Positions 29,501 to 41,900 of a stretch of 64,000 nt of DNA are shown piece after piece (positions within the stretch are counted from its first letter, which is position 1; each line of letters opens with the position of its first letter). The stretch is taken from assembly GCA_905221605.1 (NCBI GenBank), contig CAJNDS010000495.1:1-64000 (forward strand). The letters are read 5' to 3'. The position numbers and the translations under genes are program-made. Source of the stretch: Symbiodinium natans (Eukaryota; Sar; Dinophyceae; Suessiales; Symbiodiniaceae). Under the pieces are notes generated by a model that was not told the DNA's origin, searched no databases, and worked only from the letters and a program-made list of their open reading frames with translations.

Positions 29501-32500
29501 GTCGCTGTTCCTGGTTTAGGGGTTTCGGTTTCAGGCTCAGGCTCCGGGCTCAAGCCTTTGGGCTTTTGGTGACGCTGAGGGCTTTTGAGGCTTGAAGGCC
29601 CCGGTGGCAAAGGTGCTCCGAGCTGCGCGAGGAAGTCTTTGCCAAACACATCGACACCTCTTGTTCCTTCTTGACCCCAAGCCCTAACCCTTATCCCTAA
29701 ATCCTAAGCCCTAAACTCAGCCCAAAACCCTACGCGTGCTTTAGGCTGTATGTTCAGGGTTGCAACATCGGGCTTCGGCCGCAGCTCGCAAACGGAGGAT
29801 CATGACCCCAGACGTCACACACAACCTTCCTCAGGCGACGCAGCTTCGAAGCCGATCGATGAGTCTAAGGCGGCTCAAGGTTCGTGGCTTCGTCTTCGTT
29901 CAGTAAGGCTTGCTAGGACATACGCACGGAAGGAAGGAATGGAACTCGGGTTACTCCCCAACTCACCAGCTGATCTCAGGAGGCCTAGCATGTCAGCTTC
30001 CCCAACAACCTGAACCCTGACCTGAACCCTTAGGGCTTAGGGTTTAGGGCATAGGGTTTAGGGCTTGGGCCAAGCCCTAACCGAACCATCGCCCGCACGC
30101 CTCCATGTGGGCCTGCATGCTCCCAACACGAACTTTTTCGCCGCAAACCTAGCGGGTCTCTGGCGCGGCTTCCGTGATTGACGTCTGGCTCCAAGTGCTG
30201 GCTTGCAAGGGCTACAAAACCGACGAAACAGTTGTATCTTTGCCATCGAAGGACCTGCAGAATAAGAATACTTCCTGGGCAATACACCCAGTGTGTCACA
30301 GACGAAGGGTCACTGGCCTCAACATGAAGGTCTCAAGTTTTGGGGCGACCTTCGAGAAATCCTCGTTCGCATGCAGGCTTCAAAAGTCTACAGAGGTCTA
30401 CAAGGATCAACAGCATCAATGAGGCTGGGCACAACTCGATCCTGGTCCTAGATATTCCTGGTATGGACAGCATGTGGCCTGGCAAGGCTCGAACAGCACT
30501 GCGCAGTGGAGTTCGCGATGGTTTTTGAGGTCCTGGACGGCACCGACTTCATGGGCCGACACGGATGGCCAACGTGCTTTGCCTGAGCTGCTACTCTGAC
30601 GGCACCTCGAAAGGTTATGGCTATCGAATGTCTGAGCGTGGGGACCATAAGGTCAAAAAGTCGACACCCACCCAGGCAAAGCCCCCCGCTGCCCGAAAGA
30701 GTACTAAATCGCCCCCCCCCCCCCCCCCCCTCGACGAATTGTGGTGCCTCCTGTTTAGGGGAAGGTTCAAGGATTATCAATGTAGGAACCTAGATGATGA
30801 GAGCAGGACCCTTGAGCCTTGCTTACAGTAATGTATGTGGATTGAATGAATACTAGCACAGCAGCCGCAGATCCGCTGCCACAATCACTGAGGTCAGGGT
30901 TTCGGGATATATACTGTACTTAGGGTTTAGGGTAGCGCGAGGGACTTTTAGGGCAAGACAGCGAACTGCCGTGAATCCCAAACTCCCCCGTGCCCCCTGC
31001 GATGAAAACCTCCCTGACCATAGATTCCAAGGCTGCTGAGGTCCTAGGGTTTCGGGCTGCGGGTTTAGGGCTTCGGGGCATCCCGGAGTCGCTAGCTATG
31101 AAGAGCTCCTTCTGGACGACATCATCGCCACAGTCCGTGCAGCGAACTCGGCGGTGCGTGCAACCGCTCTCCATGTGCCTCTCCTGCGATGGGTTTTCGG
31201 CCGAGGCTTCGGGAGGAAGAACCAGGAAACATGTCTACTTCTTCCTGCTGATAGACATTGCAAGTATTGAAGTGTATGATACAGCCTCTGTCGATGCCTA
31301 GACTAAGCCGGATCAGAGGACCGTTCCCGGGAGTGGGACCCTCTGTGAAGACAAGTGTCTAGCTTTCAAGACTCGCAAAGAAGCTTCTAAAGTAGCATAG
31401 AGGCCTGATTGATTGCACTCCCCACATGTCCAGAGTGATTGGGAACCCCTGCGAGAACGATTGCAAAGGTACAGCAAACCAAACAGTCCAGTCCTTGGCA
31501 AGGAGCGCAATTGTTGCGCCGCATCCGTTTGGGCATCGGATCTGCCAGCAAGGTGGCCAAAGATCTATGTAATCTATGCCATATGGACCCCTTTGGCTGC
31601 GGTACCCTGAACTCTTGCCCCTAAACCTCTAAACCCCTAAACCCTAAACCCTAAACCCTGAAGCCCAACTTTGCCAGGACTACAGTCTGTAGGCCCGCCG
31701 AACACGGAAAACTAGGGCTAGCTTTCATGCTTTCTCCCAAGAAGGCTTCCACTCGTTCCAATCGTCATTCTTTTCAGGAGTGCCCTGAACCCTAAACCCT
31801 ACCCGCACAACAACGAGCTGCACCAGAACAACAATGGTAAACATTAGAAGAAGAGCACTAATCGCTATCAATACCAATCACAATAACAAAACTAGAGCAC
31901 AATAACAACAAAAGATAACACAACAATATCGATACCAATAACAATATCAATAACAATGCCAATAACAATAAGGATAGCGATAACACCAACAGTAAGAATA
32001 GCGGTACCTGTAACAATGACACAAATCGTCACAATCAATACATACTCACTATAGCCATAGTAGCCGTAATCATACCATAGCCATAACTACAACTACAACT
32101 AAAACTATAACTGAAACTATAACTATAACTATAACTAGAACTGTAACTGTAACTGTAACTGCAACTGTAACTGTAACAACTATATTCACGCCAACAATGA
32201 CGATGGCGATGACGATGGCGACGACAACAGAACTGTGACTTCAACCCCAAACACCAACATCTTAGGGTTTAGGGTTTCGGGTTTAGCGTTTAGGGTTCAG
32301 CCCTAAAATGACTAAAGACTTATCATACCAAAGCCCTTCATTACCCCCCGCCCCCCTTTCCCTCCCCCCGAAACACGAATTCATCCATGATCCATCCCTC
32401 AACCCTTGACCTCCAGGTTTTGGATCTCGCGGCGGTCTCGATTGGCCGGGTCGGCGCTGGCCGGGGCTTGGCGGCAGTGGGGGCAGGTCGTGGATCGCCC

Positions 32501-33623
32501 CTGCAGATGCGGCTTTTCGGGCTTGGGGATTAGGGTTTAGGGTTTAGGGTTTAGGTTTTAGGGTTTAGGGTTCAAGGTTTAGGGTTTAGGGTTAAGGGCT
32601 TCCGGCTTCGGGTTTCAGCCTTCCGGGCTTAGGGCTTCAGGGCTTCGAGGGCTCCAGCTTCGAATGAGATATCGGGATAGGTGGGTTGGGGGATGAGGGT
32701 GATGTGTCGGGGCCTTTAGGGCTTTGGGAGCTTGGGGTTCTTTGTCTTGCGGGTGGGTTCAGGGTGCTTTTTGGGGACTTAGAGCTTGGGGTCTTTGGGT
32801 CTTAAGGCGCTTGAAGTTCAGGCGGGTGTTCAAAGGTTGTAGGGCTTTAAGAGCGGAGCGTTACATGTTTAGAATCTTCGGGGCCTCGGTTGGATGTGTG
32901 CGGGTGCCTTGCTTCGGGCTCTTGGGGCTGAGGGTGTAGGGTCTCAGGGTAAAGGTATATAGGGTTGAGGATCTGCCGAGGTTCAAGGTTTAAGGTTCAG
33001 GGTTCATCAGGCTTGAGGGTTTAGGCCTGTAGGCCCTGTCTTCGGGTGAAGACCTCCCTTCAGTGAGCCCGAAGAGTGCAAATAGGACTTGCCCACCTCG
33101 CAGAGCTCCGTTCACAACAGTTGCATGGTTAGCCAATGCAGCTTTGTATTACAATGCCGGAGGCTAGGGTGCCCCAAGCAATTCATGTTCGCCTTATGGT
33201 TTTGGCATTTGGAACCACAGTGACAGCCAGGCCCTTTAGGCCCTGATCCTTTAGCTGACCCGAATCGCCTGGCACTGCTCCCAGCACCCCAGGCATAAGA
33301 ACTGGCCGCAGCACTGGGTGGCGACCGCATCGCGGGCAACGCCTCTGCTGGCGTCGCAAGCCAAACGAGGCCCAAAGCCACGATAGTACAAAAAGACCTG
33401 TGTGCTCTACACATACACCAGCTGGTACTTGCGCGGAGCAGGGGGGTCTTGGTGGAGGACAGAAGGGGGGGGGTGACTTCTAGGCAACATCAGCAAAACC
33501 CGCCTTTGCTTAGCAGAAGATGTCAGTAAACCAGTGATCTGCCCAGCTGCAGTGACAAATCAAGCATTCCAGCTGACCGGCGCGCTCAGGATTCACCCAT
33601 TGCTCCGCATAGCCCTGGGCCAT
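26520..33623 (-). CDS. RING/TRAF-type zinc-finger protein with a coiled-coil tail, about 10 exons seen
   Basis: Exons on the minus strand: 33623-33551 (MAQGYAEQWVNPERAG then LECLIC, the first RING cysteine pair), 32500-32411 (STTCPHCRQ, the last RING pair), 31183 to about 31095 (HMESGCTHRRVRCTDCG), 30148 to about 30085 (VCGEKVRVGSMQAHMEAC), about 29650-29510 (Pro-rich, less certain), 29373-29312, 28916-28851, 27765-27700, 26989-26924 and 26602 to about 26520. The third and fourth are TRAF-type zinc-finger halves. The last five are short heptad-like segments such as ELQGLKREFATSGSKDAAEL. The middle of the RING (C-G-H-x-F-C) was not found, so at least one exon is missing. RING plus TRAF zinc fingers usually mark E3 ubiquitin ligases or adaptors. 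Nearly every intron contains telomere-type repeats. Joins are tentative. Confidence 0.6.
26815..27025 (-). repeat. segmental duplication with exon, copy A
   Basis: About 210 bp, similar to 27580-27800. It includes the exon 26989-26924 and its flanking repeat-rich intron ends. Shared words include AGGAGCCCTGG, ACGTCCTGCTTCAGCTC and GGCGTCTTTGCTGCCGCTTG. Confidence 0.8.
27580..27800 (-). repeat. segmental duplication with exon, copy B
   Basis: Partner of 26815-27025 about 770 bp away, containing exon 27765-27700. The two 22-residue exons are ELQGLKREFATSGSKDAAEL-KQ and ELRDLKRDFRTSGSKDAAEL-KQ. A shorter relic, CCTCCTCCAATTCTAGCGCA, at about 28468 matches sequence just right of copy A. Confidence 0.8.
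27836..27905 (+). repeat. dispersed repeat family 3, copy B
   Basis: TAGGGGTACTTTATTGGGGT and AAGGGAATCCTACCACTTGG align with copies at 25648 and, inverted, 34070. It lies between two RING/TRAF coiled-coil exons. Confidence 0.6.
28613..28803. repeat. long CCCTAAA array
   Basis: About 25 CCCTAAA/CCCAGAA units, the purest run at 28662-28797. It lies in the intron after the RING/TRAF exon at 28916-28851. Confidence 0.9.
29378..29505. repeat. alternating TTTAGGG/CTTAGGG array
   Basis: TTTAGGG and CTTAGGG alternate as a 14-bp higher-order unit for about eight cycles. Intronic in the RING/TRAF gene. Confidence 0.8.
30180..31000. other. intron-like sequence, no exon recognised
   Basis: Between RING/TRAF exons at 30148 and 31183. 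It holds a 20-bp C run at 30711-30730 and unique sequence with no family resemblance. Confidence 0.35.
31830..32185. repeat. AATAAC and AACTRTA short-period repeats
   Basis: Degenerate AATAACA/ATCAATA units at 31850-32000 and hexamers ACTATA/ACTGTA at 32085-32180. No coding. Confidence 0.75.
33112..33414 (-). CDS. possible small secreted Cys-rich protein (100 aa)
   Basis: The frame starts with a convincing signal peptide, MCRAHRSFCTIVALGLVWLA followed by TPAEA, then a Ser/Ala/Gly-rich stretch, then GCHCGSKCQNHKANMNCLGH. It lies inside the proposed first intron of the RING/TRAF gene on the same strand. It may be a chance frame, a nested gene or evidence that the two gene pieces are separate. 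No family recognised. Confidence 0.35.
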   Translation of the reverse strand: MCRAHRSFCTIVALGLVWLATPAEALPAMRSPPSAAASSYAWGAGSSARRFGSAKGSGPKGPGCHCGSKCQNHKANMNCLGHPSLRHCNTKLHWLTMQLL

Positions 33624-34069
33624 TGAGGAGGCTGAGGGGGGCAAGAAGGGCCTAGCACGATCGCATGGAACTGCCAGAAAACCTGGTCTTGAGCCGAAAA
33701 CCACGGGATTGGCCTAATATTCGGCAGTTGAGGCCCTTAATCCTTAACCCTAAATCCTAAACCCTAAACTCCTTGCTTTCACAACATGAAGCTCCCGAAC
33801 TGCACACGAGCTTCTTACACCTTGCTGTCAGCATAAATGGGGGTGCATCTGCTACTTTGACGATTCAGCTTCGGAGTTGAAGGGGGTGGGTGGGGGGCGG
33901 GCCTCCGGACTCGAAACGCTCGAAGGCACAGGATGTACCAGAATGGAGCGTCTGCAACTCTACCCACAAGACATTGCATCCTAAAGCCTTACACTCTGAG
34001 CTCAAGAGAGCTCCAAACCCTACACTCTCAAGCCTCAACCCTTGAATAGGAGGCATCCTCAGCTCCCTC

Positions 34070-34148
34070 CCCAATATAGTCCCCCAAATAGTAGGATTCC
34101 GAATTCCCTTATAATAAGAACCCCAATAAGGCACCCCTAGTTTCGGAC
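34070..34148 (-). repeat. dispersed repeat family 3, copy C (inverted)
   Basis: The reverse complement contains AGGGGTGCCTTATTGGGGTT and ATCCTACTATTTGGGGGACT, matching copies A and B. It is intergenic, next to the MITE-like element at 34207. Confidence 0.6.
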
Positions 34149-34206
34149 ACCCCCATCATGGAGCCCTGCAACCGGAAACGAAGGGGTCTAGAGGTTTCGT
34201 CTGGGA

Positions 34207-34300
34207 TGTTCCCCCTTATACTAACAATCCTTATTGGGGATTATAGTACCCCCTATTGGATTCCCTACAGTATTAAGGACTGTTAGTATAAGGGGGAACA
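34207..34300. mobile_element. 94-bp palindromic MITE-like element, family 1, third copy
   Basis: TGTTCCCCCTTATACTAACA on the left is mirrored by TGTTAGTATAAGGGGGAACA on the right, a perfect 20-bp terminal inverted repeat. One further base on each side (GA/TC context) extends the symmetry. Confidence 0.85.
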
Positions 34301-35915
34301 TCACAAGGTTTCCGGCTCAAACCCACAAACCAGCACGGACGAATATTGTTGCGTGAACGAAGTGAAGGTTATGAGCACGTAAAAGAGCAATGTGCGCGCG
34401 CTCTCTTTTAATAATACGAAGAAGAAAACGAAAAGAACGAAGGGAACAAATGAATGAATTTGTGAGTGAATGACTGAACGAATACACGACAGGAGTGCGA
34501 GAACAAAGTGAACACCCGGGCGTACACTAAAAGCCTTATCTTCTATTGTAAGTTAACGAACGAGTTAAGGCGTTTAATGAACGAACCGCAAGCACACCAT
34601 AAACGACGACTTTTTGCCTGCGAACAAGATTATGAAAGTAAATAGCTGAGTTCGCCCAAGGCACCATTACATGAATGGCCATTCAGGGCCTTTGCTCAGC
34701 GAACGAAGAAACCAGATTTTGTAGTGTGGGTTTAGGGTTTAGGGTTTAGGGTTTAGGGTTTAGGGTTTAGGGTTTAGGGTTTAGGGTTTAGGGTTTAGGG
34801 TTACGATTAAGAGCCCCCATAACACCTGAATAAAGATGTTCAGTCTTCGGGTCAGAAACTTTAAGATTCAGTTGCCATGCGAAAAGCATGGTATCCTAAA
34901 GGTTCCTTCACTTGCGCTTGAAAGGTTCGGGGTTCGGGGCTTTGGGATCTTGGGCCGTGCAGCGTTGGCATGTTGGAGTCCTGAATCAGGGCCTCCCATT
35001 CGATTCCTGGTATTATACCTTTCACAAAAAGGCTTCCTTACACACTGCTTCTAAAGAAATGTCCTCAAGAGGGACCCTTATCTAGAACAGCCCCCATGCC
35101 ATGTTGCACATATTCCTGTACCCACACAGTTTAAGGCCTTCGGTGTAGCAGACACAAGCATGGAATCTTGTCCAATGGTCTTGTAGATTCCTGAGATGTC
35201 AGCATCCTTAGAAATCAGGGCCCCTCAGGGGAAGTTTGGGTTCCATAGTTTCATGTTTAGGGTTGAATGTTGAGGGTTGAGGGTTTAGAGCTTAGGTCTT
35301 TAGGGCTTACCGCCAAAAGCCGGCAAGAACATCAGGCTCACTTTTTCTAGCCAAGCCAAGTCGCGCACTTCTTGTGCACGATTTGTTTGCAAAAAAACTA
35401 TCTACGTAGAGGACCCGGGCCCATCTGCACAAATCGCACGACATGCTGGGGCTGGCTTGCACACAGCAAGTTGTGCAGGATTTGGTCAGCTGAGGCATTG
35501 CGCTGCAAGCAACGGCATCTACTAGTGCTACACAACCACAACAGCTCCAGACAAGACTTCCACAATAGTCCGTGCCTCATTTCGCGCCTCACCTGCATGG
35601 TTCGTTACAAGCTCCAAACGTTGAGCCTCAACCGTCCCTGTCACCAAGGCTTGAGCATTTGCGGTTACGTAAGGGGTATCCCTGAGGACATTCCGATCAA
35701 CGCACGGCCAGTCGGATCTTTCATCGTGAGGCTGCACAAGCTATCTGGAAAATAATTGTTCTTCGGAACTGTCAATCTTCAACACCAGTGGCCGGCCGAG
35801 CACAATTCTTGGGCATAGATTCTACCCACTAGGAGTTGCACAAACATCAGTCCAATACTCACATGTTCAGCGCAGCTACACATGGCGATGCCGGTACTGG
35901 CTCTTGGCGAATGAT
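34300..35915. other. intergenic stretch between PARP and RING/TRAF genes
   Basis: AT-rich sequence with GAACGAA words (34330-34700), a clean TTTAGGG array (34729-34803) and unique sequence. Open frames at 35300-35760 have no recognisable motif and look either accidental or heavily decayed. Confidence 0.4.
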
Positions 35916-35917
35916 GG

Positions 35918-38900
35918 CTAGTGGACGCGGAAATGTATCACCATCTCTGGATGCGCTTGTGCTCCATCGAAGACTACATACTCCCGATGGACTTGTGCCT
36001 GAGTATCAACCCTAAACCCTAAACCCTAAACCCTAAACCCTAAATCGAGCATGACTCACAATGTGTTGGAACTAGCTGCGACCAAGCCACGGGCACACCG
36101 GCTCGTTGGCCAAGTGCACTGGGATTGTGGGGCGCATGTGGCGTGCCAACGTCTGCAAAGACAGAGTTAAACCGGCCTGGCCAAGGCCACCAACACAAGC
36201 AGCCCTACTGCTGCACGAACTACACAGTCAGCTTATCTTTCTGTCGTCATGAAAGAACCCAATCAATAGCACCAACATCTGCTTGAACTTGAGCACAACT
36301 GAGGAGCTTCGAGATGTTGGACACCTTTGAAGAACCATATCAAACTGGCGCAAGAATTCCACAAGAGGTTCGAAGCAGAAATGCGCAAGGAGAGGGGACG
36401 TGTTGCACTCGACGTTGCAGGTGTCGAATCTTTTGGGACTTTACACGGCTGGAAACATGATAAGCTCATGTCAGAGTTTCCCCAAGCTTGGGTTCCCCTA
36501 AACCCTAAACCCTAAACTTTAAAGTTGTTCTCAACGAAACTCGCAGATCACGAGACAGCCCGAAACCCTACACCCTGCAACCCTACCACCCCGTAACCCC
36601 CTAAACCCTAAACACTCCCTAAACCCTAAAGCCCAAAACCCTAAAAACCCTAAACCCTAAACCCTGAACCCCAAACTGGACTCCAGGCCTTTGCTAAAAC
36701 CCTAAAACCCCTAAACCCTAAACCCTGAACCCCAAACTGGACTCCAGGCCTTTGCTCCGGTCCACCGGATCTCGTTCCGGGGCTTCCCTCTCTCCGTGCA
36801 TGGTGCCCCGCGCCATGAAAGGATCACCCAGGAGAACTCCTCGGGTGGCTTTTTTGGGCTTAGGGCTTAAGGGTTAAGGGTTTAGGGTTTGGGGTTTGGG
36901 GATGTTTGGGGGATAAGGGATTGTATGGCATGGTCCTCTGAGGCTTGAAGGAGAAGGCGTTAGAGAATCCAGAAGAGAAAGTAAAGCAGCCTCCCTTTCA
37001 AAAGAGGGACGTGAGCAGCACTCGGCTCGTGTGACATTTGAAGATTTGTAAATCACCGTTTAGGGTTTAGGGCGTAGGGTTTACGATTCCATTTGTGCCC
37101 TTTGTAGGATGTCACATCCCTGATTTAGGGTATGTGCTTGGTCTCCAACTCCAAGGAACGGGCCACAATGAAGGTCCCAACTCCTCCACCATGTTGAGCT
37201 CCACTGTATTGATAACCACCGTGTTGAGCTCCACTGTATTGATAACCTTGTCATGCCCATGGGATTTGGAAGACAGAGCCTTAGGGCCTCTTGCTGAGCG
37301 TCAAGGACTGGATTTCACACACAACAAGAACCAAGAACTTTCAAGAACTCGCTGTTGGGGTTCGGCAACAAAGGCCACGACTCTTGCAGCTCTGGTCTGC
37401 GAAATATACTCCTTGCCCGTACATTCCATCGTCAGACAGACGCTCGTTGAAGCCTGCCGCTCTGTACAGGACCGTTAGCATCCTCCCATGCTAAAGGATT
37501 GAGGTTTAGGGCTTAGCAAAGCAGCAGCAGAGGTGTGGAGCCACGGATGCTCAGACAACGCATTGGGATCGCTTCACAAGCCACAACACTCGGAGGTCTG
37601 ACCTTGCAACCCGGAAAGCTCAACCCTATCACGTTGTCTCTGCACCCTGAACTCTGCGAGTTACCCACCCGCCTTGCTTGGCAATGACCTTCACAATCTC
37701 TGGCTTCGTGCCATGCAGCAGCAAGACTTCACCGACCTGTATTTAAGCATCCTGACACTGTTGGCTTAGGGCATGTTGGGCAGGGCTTAGGGTTTAGGGA
37801 TTCAGGCGCTTCGGCTTTAGAGTTAGAAGTTTTTGGCTACGGGCTGCAATCACGTTGAAAGTTTTTGTGAGAGTTCCCCCCAAGCTGGGCGGGCTGCTGT
37901 GATTTCTGAACGATGGGGTATGGCACCTCCACTCCATGATATGGGACGCACCAAATTGCCGAAGCTGACTCTTGTGGAGAGATCCGCTTGCATATCGCCA
38001 CTAGCATTGCAAGCTCCCATCACTACATGTGCAATGCTGATGGTATCTGCTACCCAAGATCAGAGAGACTTGAACAGCGCAAGATGAAATCCATGCGACA
38101 ACGGTGGAGGTGCCAGTCGCTACTCACAGACTTCAGGGGCTAGGGTTTAAGGCATTCGGGCTGGTGGCATTTGAACGGTTGCTTCGAGCTCGCACGCTAG
38201 CGGTGCTGCACCTGTCTTTTGCACTTGCTCTATAGATATAGGATTCGGGTTCAGGGTTGAAGGTCAGTAACAGTATGGACAACTTAGCTCACCTTCTAGT
38301 CTGCCGGATGTTCTGTATGATCCAAACACCAGTTCTGAATTATTCTTGCCGCTATTCTTTTCATGCTATCACCGGTAGTGCCAGTCATGCTCATATTCGC
38401 AACGTTACTATCTTCATTCTTGCTATCGCGGGCAGCTGGCATCATTTTATCTTTAAACATGGTTGCTATAACTATATTTGTTGATTATCGTCCCTAAATC
38501 CTACACCCTAAACCCTAAGCCCCAAACCCTAAGCCTTTGTGTTTTGTGAACCTCCTTGTCGAGCTGGATGGATGGGAAGGCTGGCAGCAAGGTGGAAGCA
38601 TCCGACCCGGGGCTCTTCGGCTGCACCTGCTCTGCCCATACTTTCATGCAACGCTTTGGGCTTTAGGGTTTTCGGGCTAAGGGTTTGGGGTTTCGGGCTT
38701 AGGTTTAGGGTTTAGGGCTGAGGGTTGGGGCTTTGCGGGTTAGGGGTCTAGGGGCATGGGTTTGGAAGGAAAGCAAGAACACGCTTGTCGTGGGTCCCTT
38801 GTCGTGTCTATGACACTATGACAAGAATAAAGGCAGTCACAACCGATCCTGTATGCCGCAAGACTCTCGAGCACTAGATCCTGGTTGAGGGTTTTGGGGT

Positions 38901-41900
38901 TGAAGGCTTCAACCCGTCGACCTTCTAGGATCCAGATCCCAAAGCCCCTTGAGCCCAGAAGTAACCTCCTGCCTTGTCGTCCCTGAGCTCGCGCCGCAAC
39001 CTCTCCTGCAACAAGAGAGTCAAAAACCCTAAACACTAAACCCTAAACCCCAAACCCTAAATCGGTTCCTTGTGTAGGATTCAGGGCTCTGAAAAAGGTT
39101 GTTTCACTCATTGAGAGGTCGCGCTGGCGCTACTAAAAGCACCCAGACAAGCGCGCCGCGACTTGTGCATTCCCACCCCCGCTTGCGCTCCACCCTCATC
39201 TTGACCTTTGCGGGTTTAGGGCTCCTTGCTTTCCAGACCGTGCTCATGCTTATTATCATTCTGCTTGACAGTGACGGCTATAAGGAAGGCCCTGATCCAA
39301 AGCTCTGGATCTCGAATTCGACCCCCACCCCCCCCCCCCCCCCCCCCCCCCGTGACCAAACATTAGATCGTGAAAAGCACGCGGGGCCTCTCAGGCGTTG
39401 TTTGAAGCATCTTCCTTTAGAGGCCTGTGGAGGCCTTTTCTTTCCTAGAGACCTTGAGGCCCTTGGAAACCTTTGGAGGTGTAGAGGCTTGAGGCGGGCC
39501 CCCTTCCACATGGCCTTCCTGTGGGCCAGTGGGGGTCTCAATTTTGCCTTGAAAGGCACAGCCCGTAGCTGCCTGAAGGACTGACAGCTCTACCCGCTTC
39601 GATGCGTTCGCGCTGCTCGACGGCTCAGTCTAGGGTTTCGAGGGTTTTGAGGGTTCAGAGTTTAGGGTTTAGGGTTCAGAGTTTAGGGGCTGGACGGAAG
39701 GTGTAGGATTTCGTGCGGATTCAGGCTGCTGAGGGTGGAAGACTCAGGATTTTAAGGATTTCGGACGGTCGGACCTTGGTGTTCATGTAGCGGCTCCACA
39801 GGCTCGTGTTGTGGATCTTCTCCACCTGTCAGGGCGTCACTGCATGGGGCTCAAGGCTTCGGGTGCTCAGGGCTTCTTCGGGTCCCCAGACATCAGGTCT
39901 GGTAGAATACCCTAAACCCTAAACCCTAAACCCTAAACCCTAAACCCTAAACCCTAAACCCTAAACCCTAAACCCTAAACCCTAACCCATTTAAAGCTCC
40001 TTCCTGCTCCTGTTTCAAGAACCAACAAGCTTCACGCGCAGAGGCATCCCGGACCTTCAAGATGTGGACGTCCTGCATGGGAGAGCAACCGCCCTGACCT
40101 GACATCAAAGGGGCTCAAAAAGGGCGATGGTCAGTGCCCTTTTGGGCAATACTTGAGACTGCAGCATCTTGGGGGCATAGAAGGGCTACAGCCTGCTGTG
40201 GAAAACGCCCAGATTTCGAGCTGTGGAGTTTGAGAATCAGGCTCCAGGATTTAGGGCTCAGGTAAGGCTGCAGCCATGCTACCGTGACAACTCCCGAGAC
40301 CCCTCAGCCCTTTTGGTCTCAAGCCCGGATTTGGACCCAGCATCAGGCGCCTTGACAGTGCTAGGGAGGGTTCTGGAAGCCCCTCATGGCCCGTCATGGA
40401 GCACTGTACCATGGCTTGCTGAAGATGCTTTCTTTTTTCTGTAAGTGCTATGAGCCCAGAAGCTCTGCCCGGTCTAGGCACACGCTGAAGCTGGTTTAGA
40501 GTTTGGGGTTTAGGGTTGAGCAGAGACAAGCCCATAAGCAGTGCACCACACCCACAGGCCCACTCCACCCCGGAAGACCTAAACCCTAAACCGTTCTTCC
40601 CAAAGCCGGAGCTTCGCTGGGCTTCAGGCAATGGGCAGTCTTCCGCAAGACCTGTTGCAGCTGAACCTCAGGTAGGAGCATCCTCTTTCTACCAGGGGGT
40701 TTTGCACTTTTTTAGGCCTTCTGACTCTTGAAACTTCAGGGTCTAGGACTCAGACTTAGAATGAAAGGCCTGTAGGGTTTAGGGTTTTAGAGTTTAGACT
40801 TCCTGTTTAGGGTTGAGGGCTGAGGGGCAATACCCCCAAGCCCTCGGAAAAGACGCTCTGCTTCGGAAGGCGAGTCTTGACCATCGGTTTAGGGTTTAGG
40901 GTTTAGGGTTTAGGGTTTAGGGTTTAGGGTTTAGGGTTTAGGGTTTAGGGTTTAGGGTTTAGGAAGCAGCAAGCGCCGAGTATCCAGGAGGAAGCCTGGA
41001 CCCAACAATAAACTCTAGAAGCGCATCGCCTGCTACCAAGGTGATCCCGGAAAGTGAGACACCCTAAACCCTAAAGCCCAAACCCTAAAATCTAAACCCC
41101 ACACCCTAAACCCTGAACCCTAAGCCCCAAGTGGGTTTGGAAGTGGGCGCCTCATCCTTACAATTCTTAAACCTCGAGAACCTTCAATCCCAGTCTCCCG
41201 AAATCCCTAGAACCTAACAGAAAGCCCTAAACCCTAAGCCCTAAGCCCTAAGCCCTAAACCCTAAACCCTAAACCCTGAACCCTAAACCCTAAACCCTAA
41301 ACCCTAAACCCTAAACTCTAAACCCTAAACCGTAACCAGAAGCCCAAACATGCTGAACCGTGTCAGAATGCAGGTGGGGCACCCAAGGACCCGGTCCGAG
41401 ATCAGTGAGCAACGCCACTTCCAGCTGGCTTCCCTGCCGATAGGACTCCTGTGGAGGGGTGTAGGGTTTAGGGTTTAGGGTTAGGGTTTGGGGTTTAGGG
41501 CTTAGGGTTTGGGGTTTAGGGCTTAGGGTTTAGGAATCAAGGTTTAGGGTTTCGGGTTTAGGGCTTAGGGCTTGGGGCTGATGTATAGGTTCTGGCCAGT
41601 GGAGCATGCTGGGTCATAAGGCAACTCTGGGTAGGGGGACATCAGAGTGAAGCATCAAGCGCGGAGGTACTTGGTTTGGGGTCGAGGGTTTAGAGTGTAG
41701 GGCTTAGGGTTTAGGAGGGGAGCGCATGCGCTTGCACAGCACAAGACCAAACAAACCGCCTGCACCCCAAACCGGAACTTGACCTAATCCGCAGCTTGAC
41801 CCTGAGCTTCCTTTAATCCCTAACCTGTGATGAAAGCCTTGATCAACTCTATGGGCCCTTGCAGGTTTTCCATTGATGATTCGTAGGCTCGCTGTGTGCC

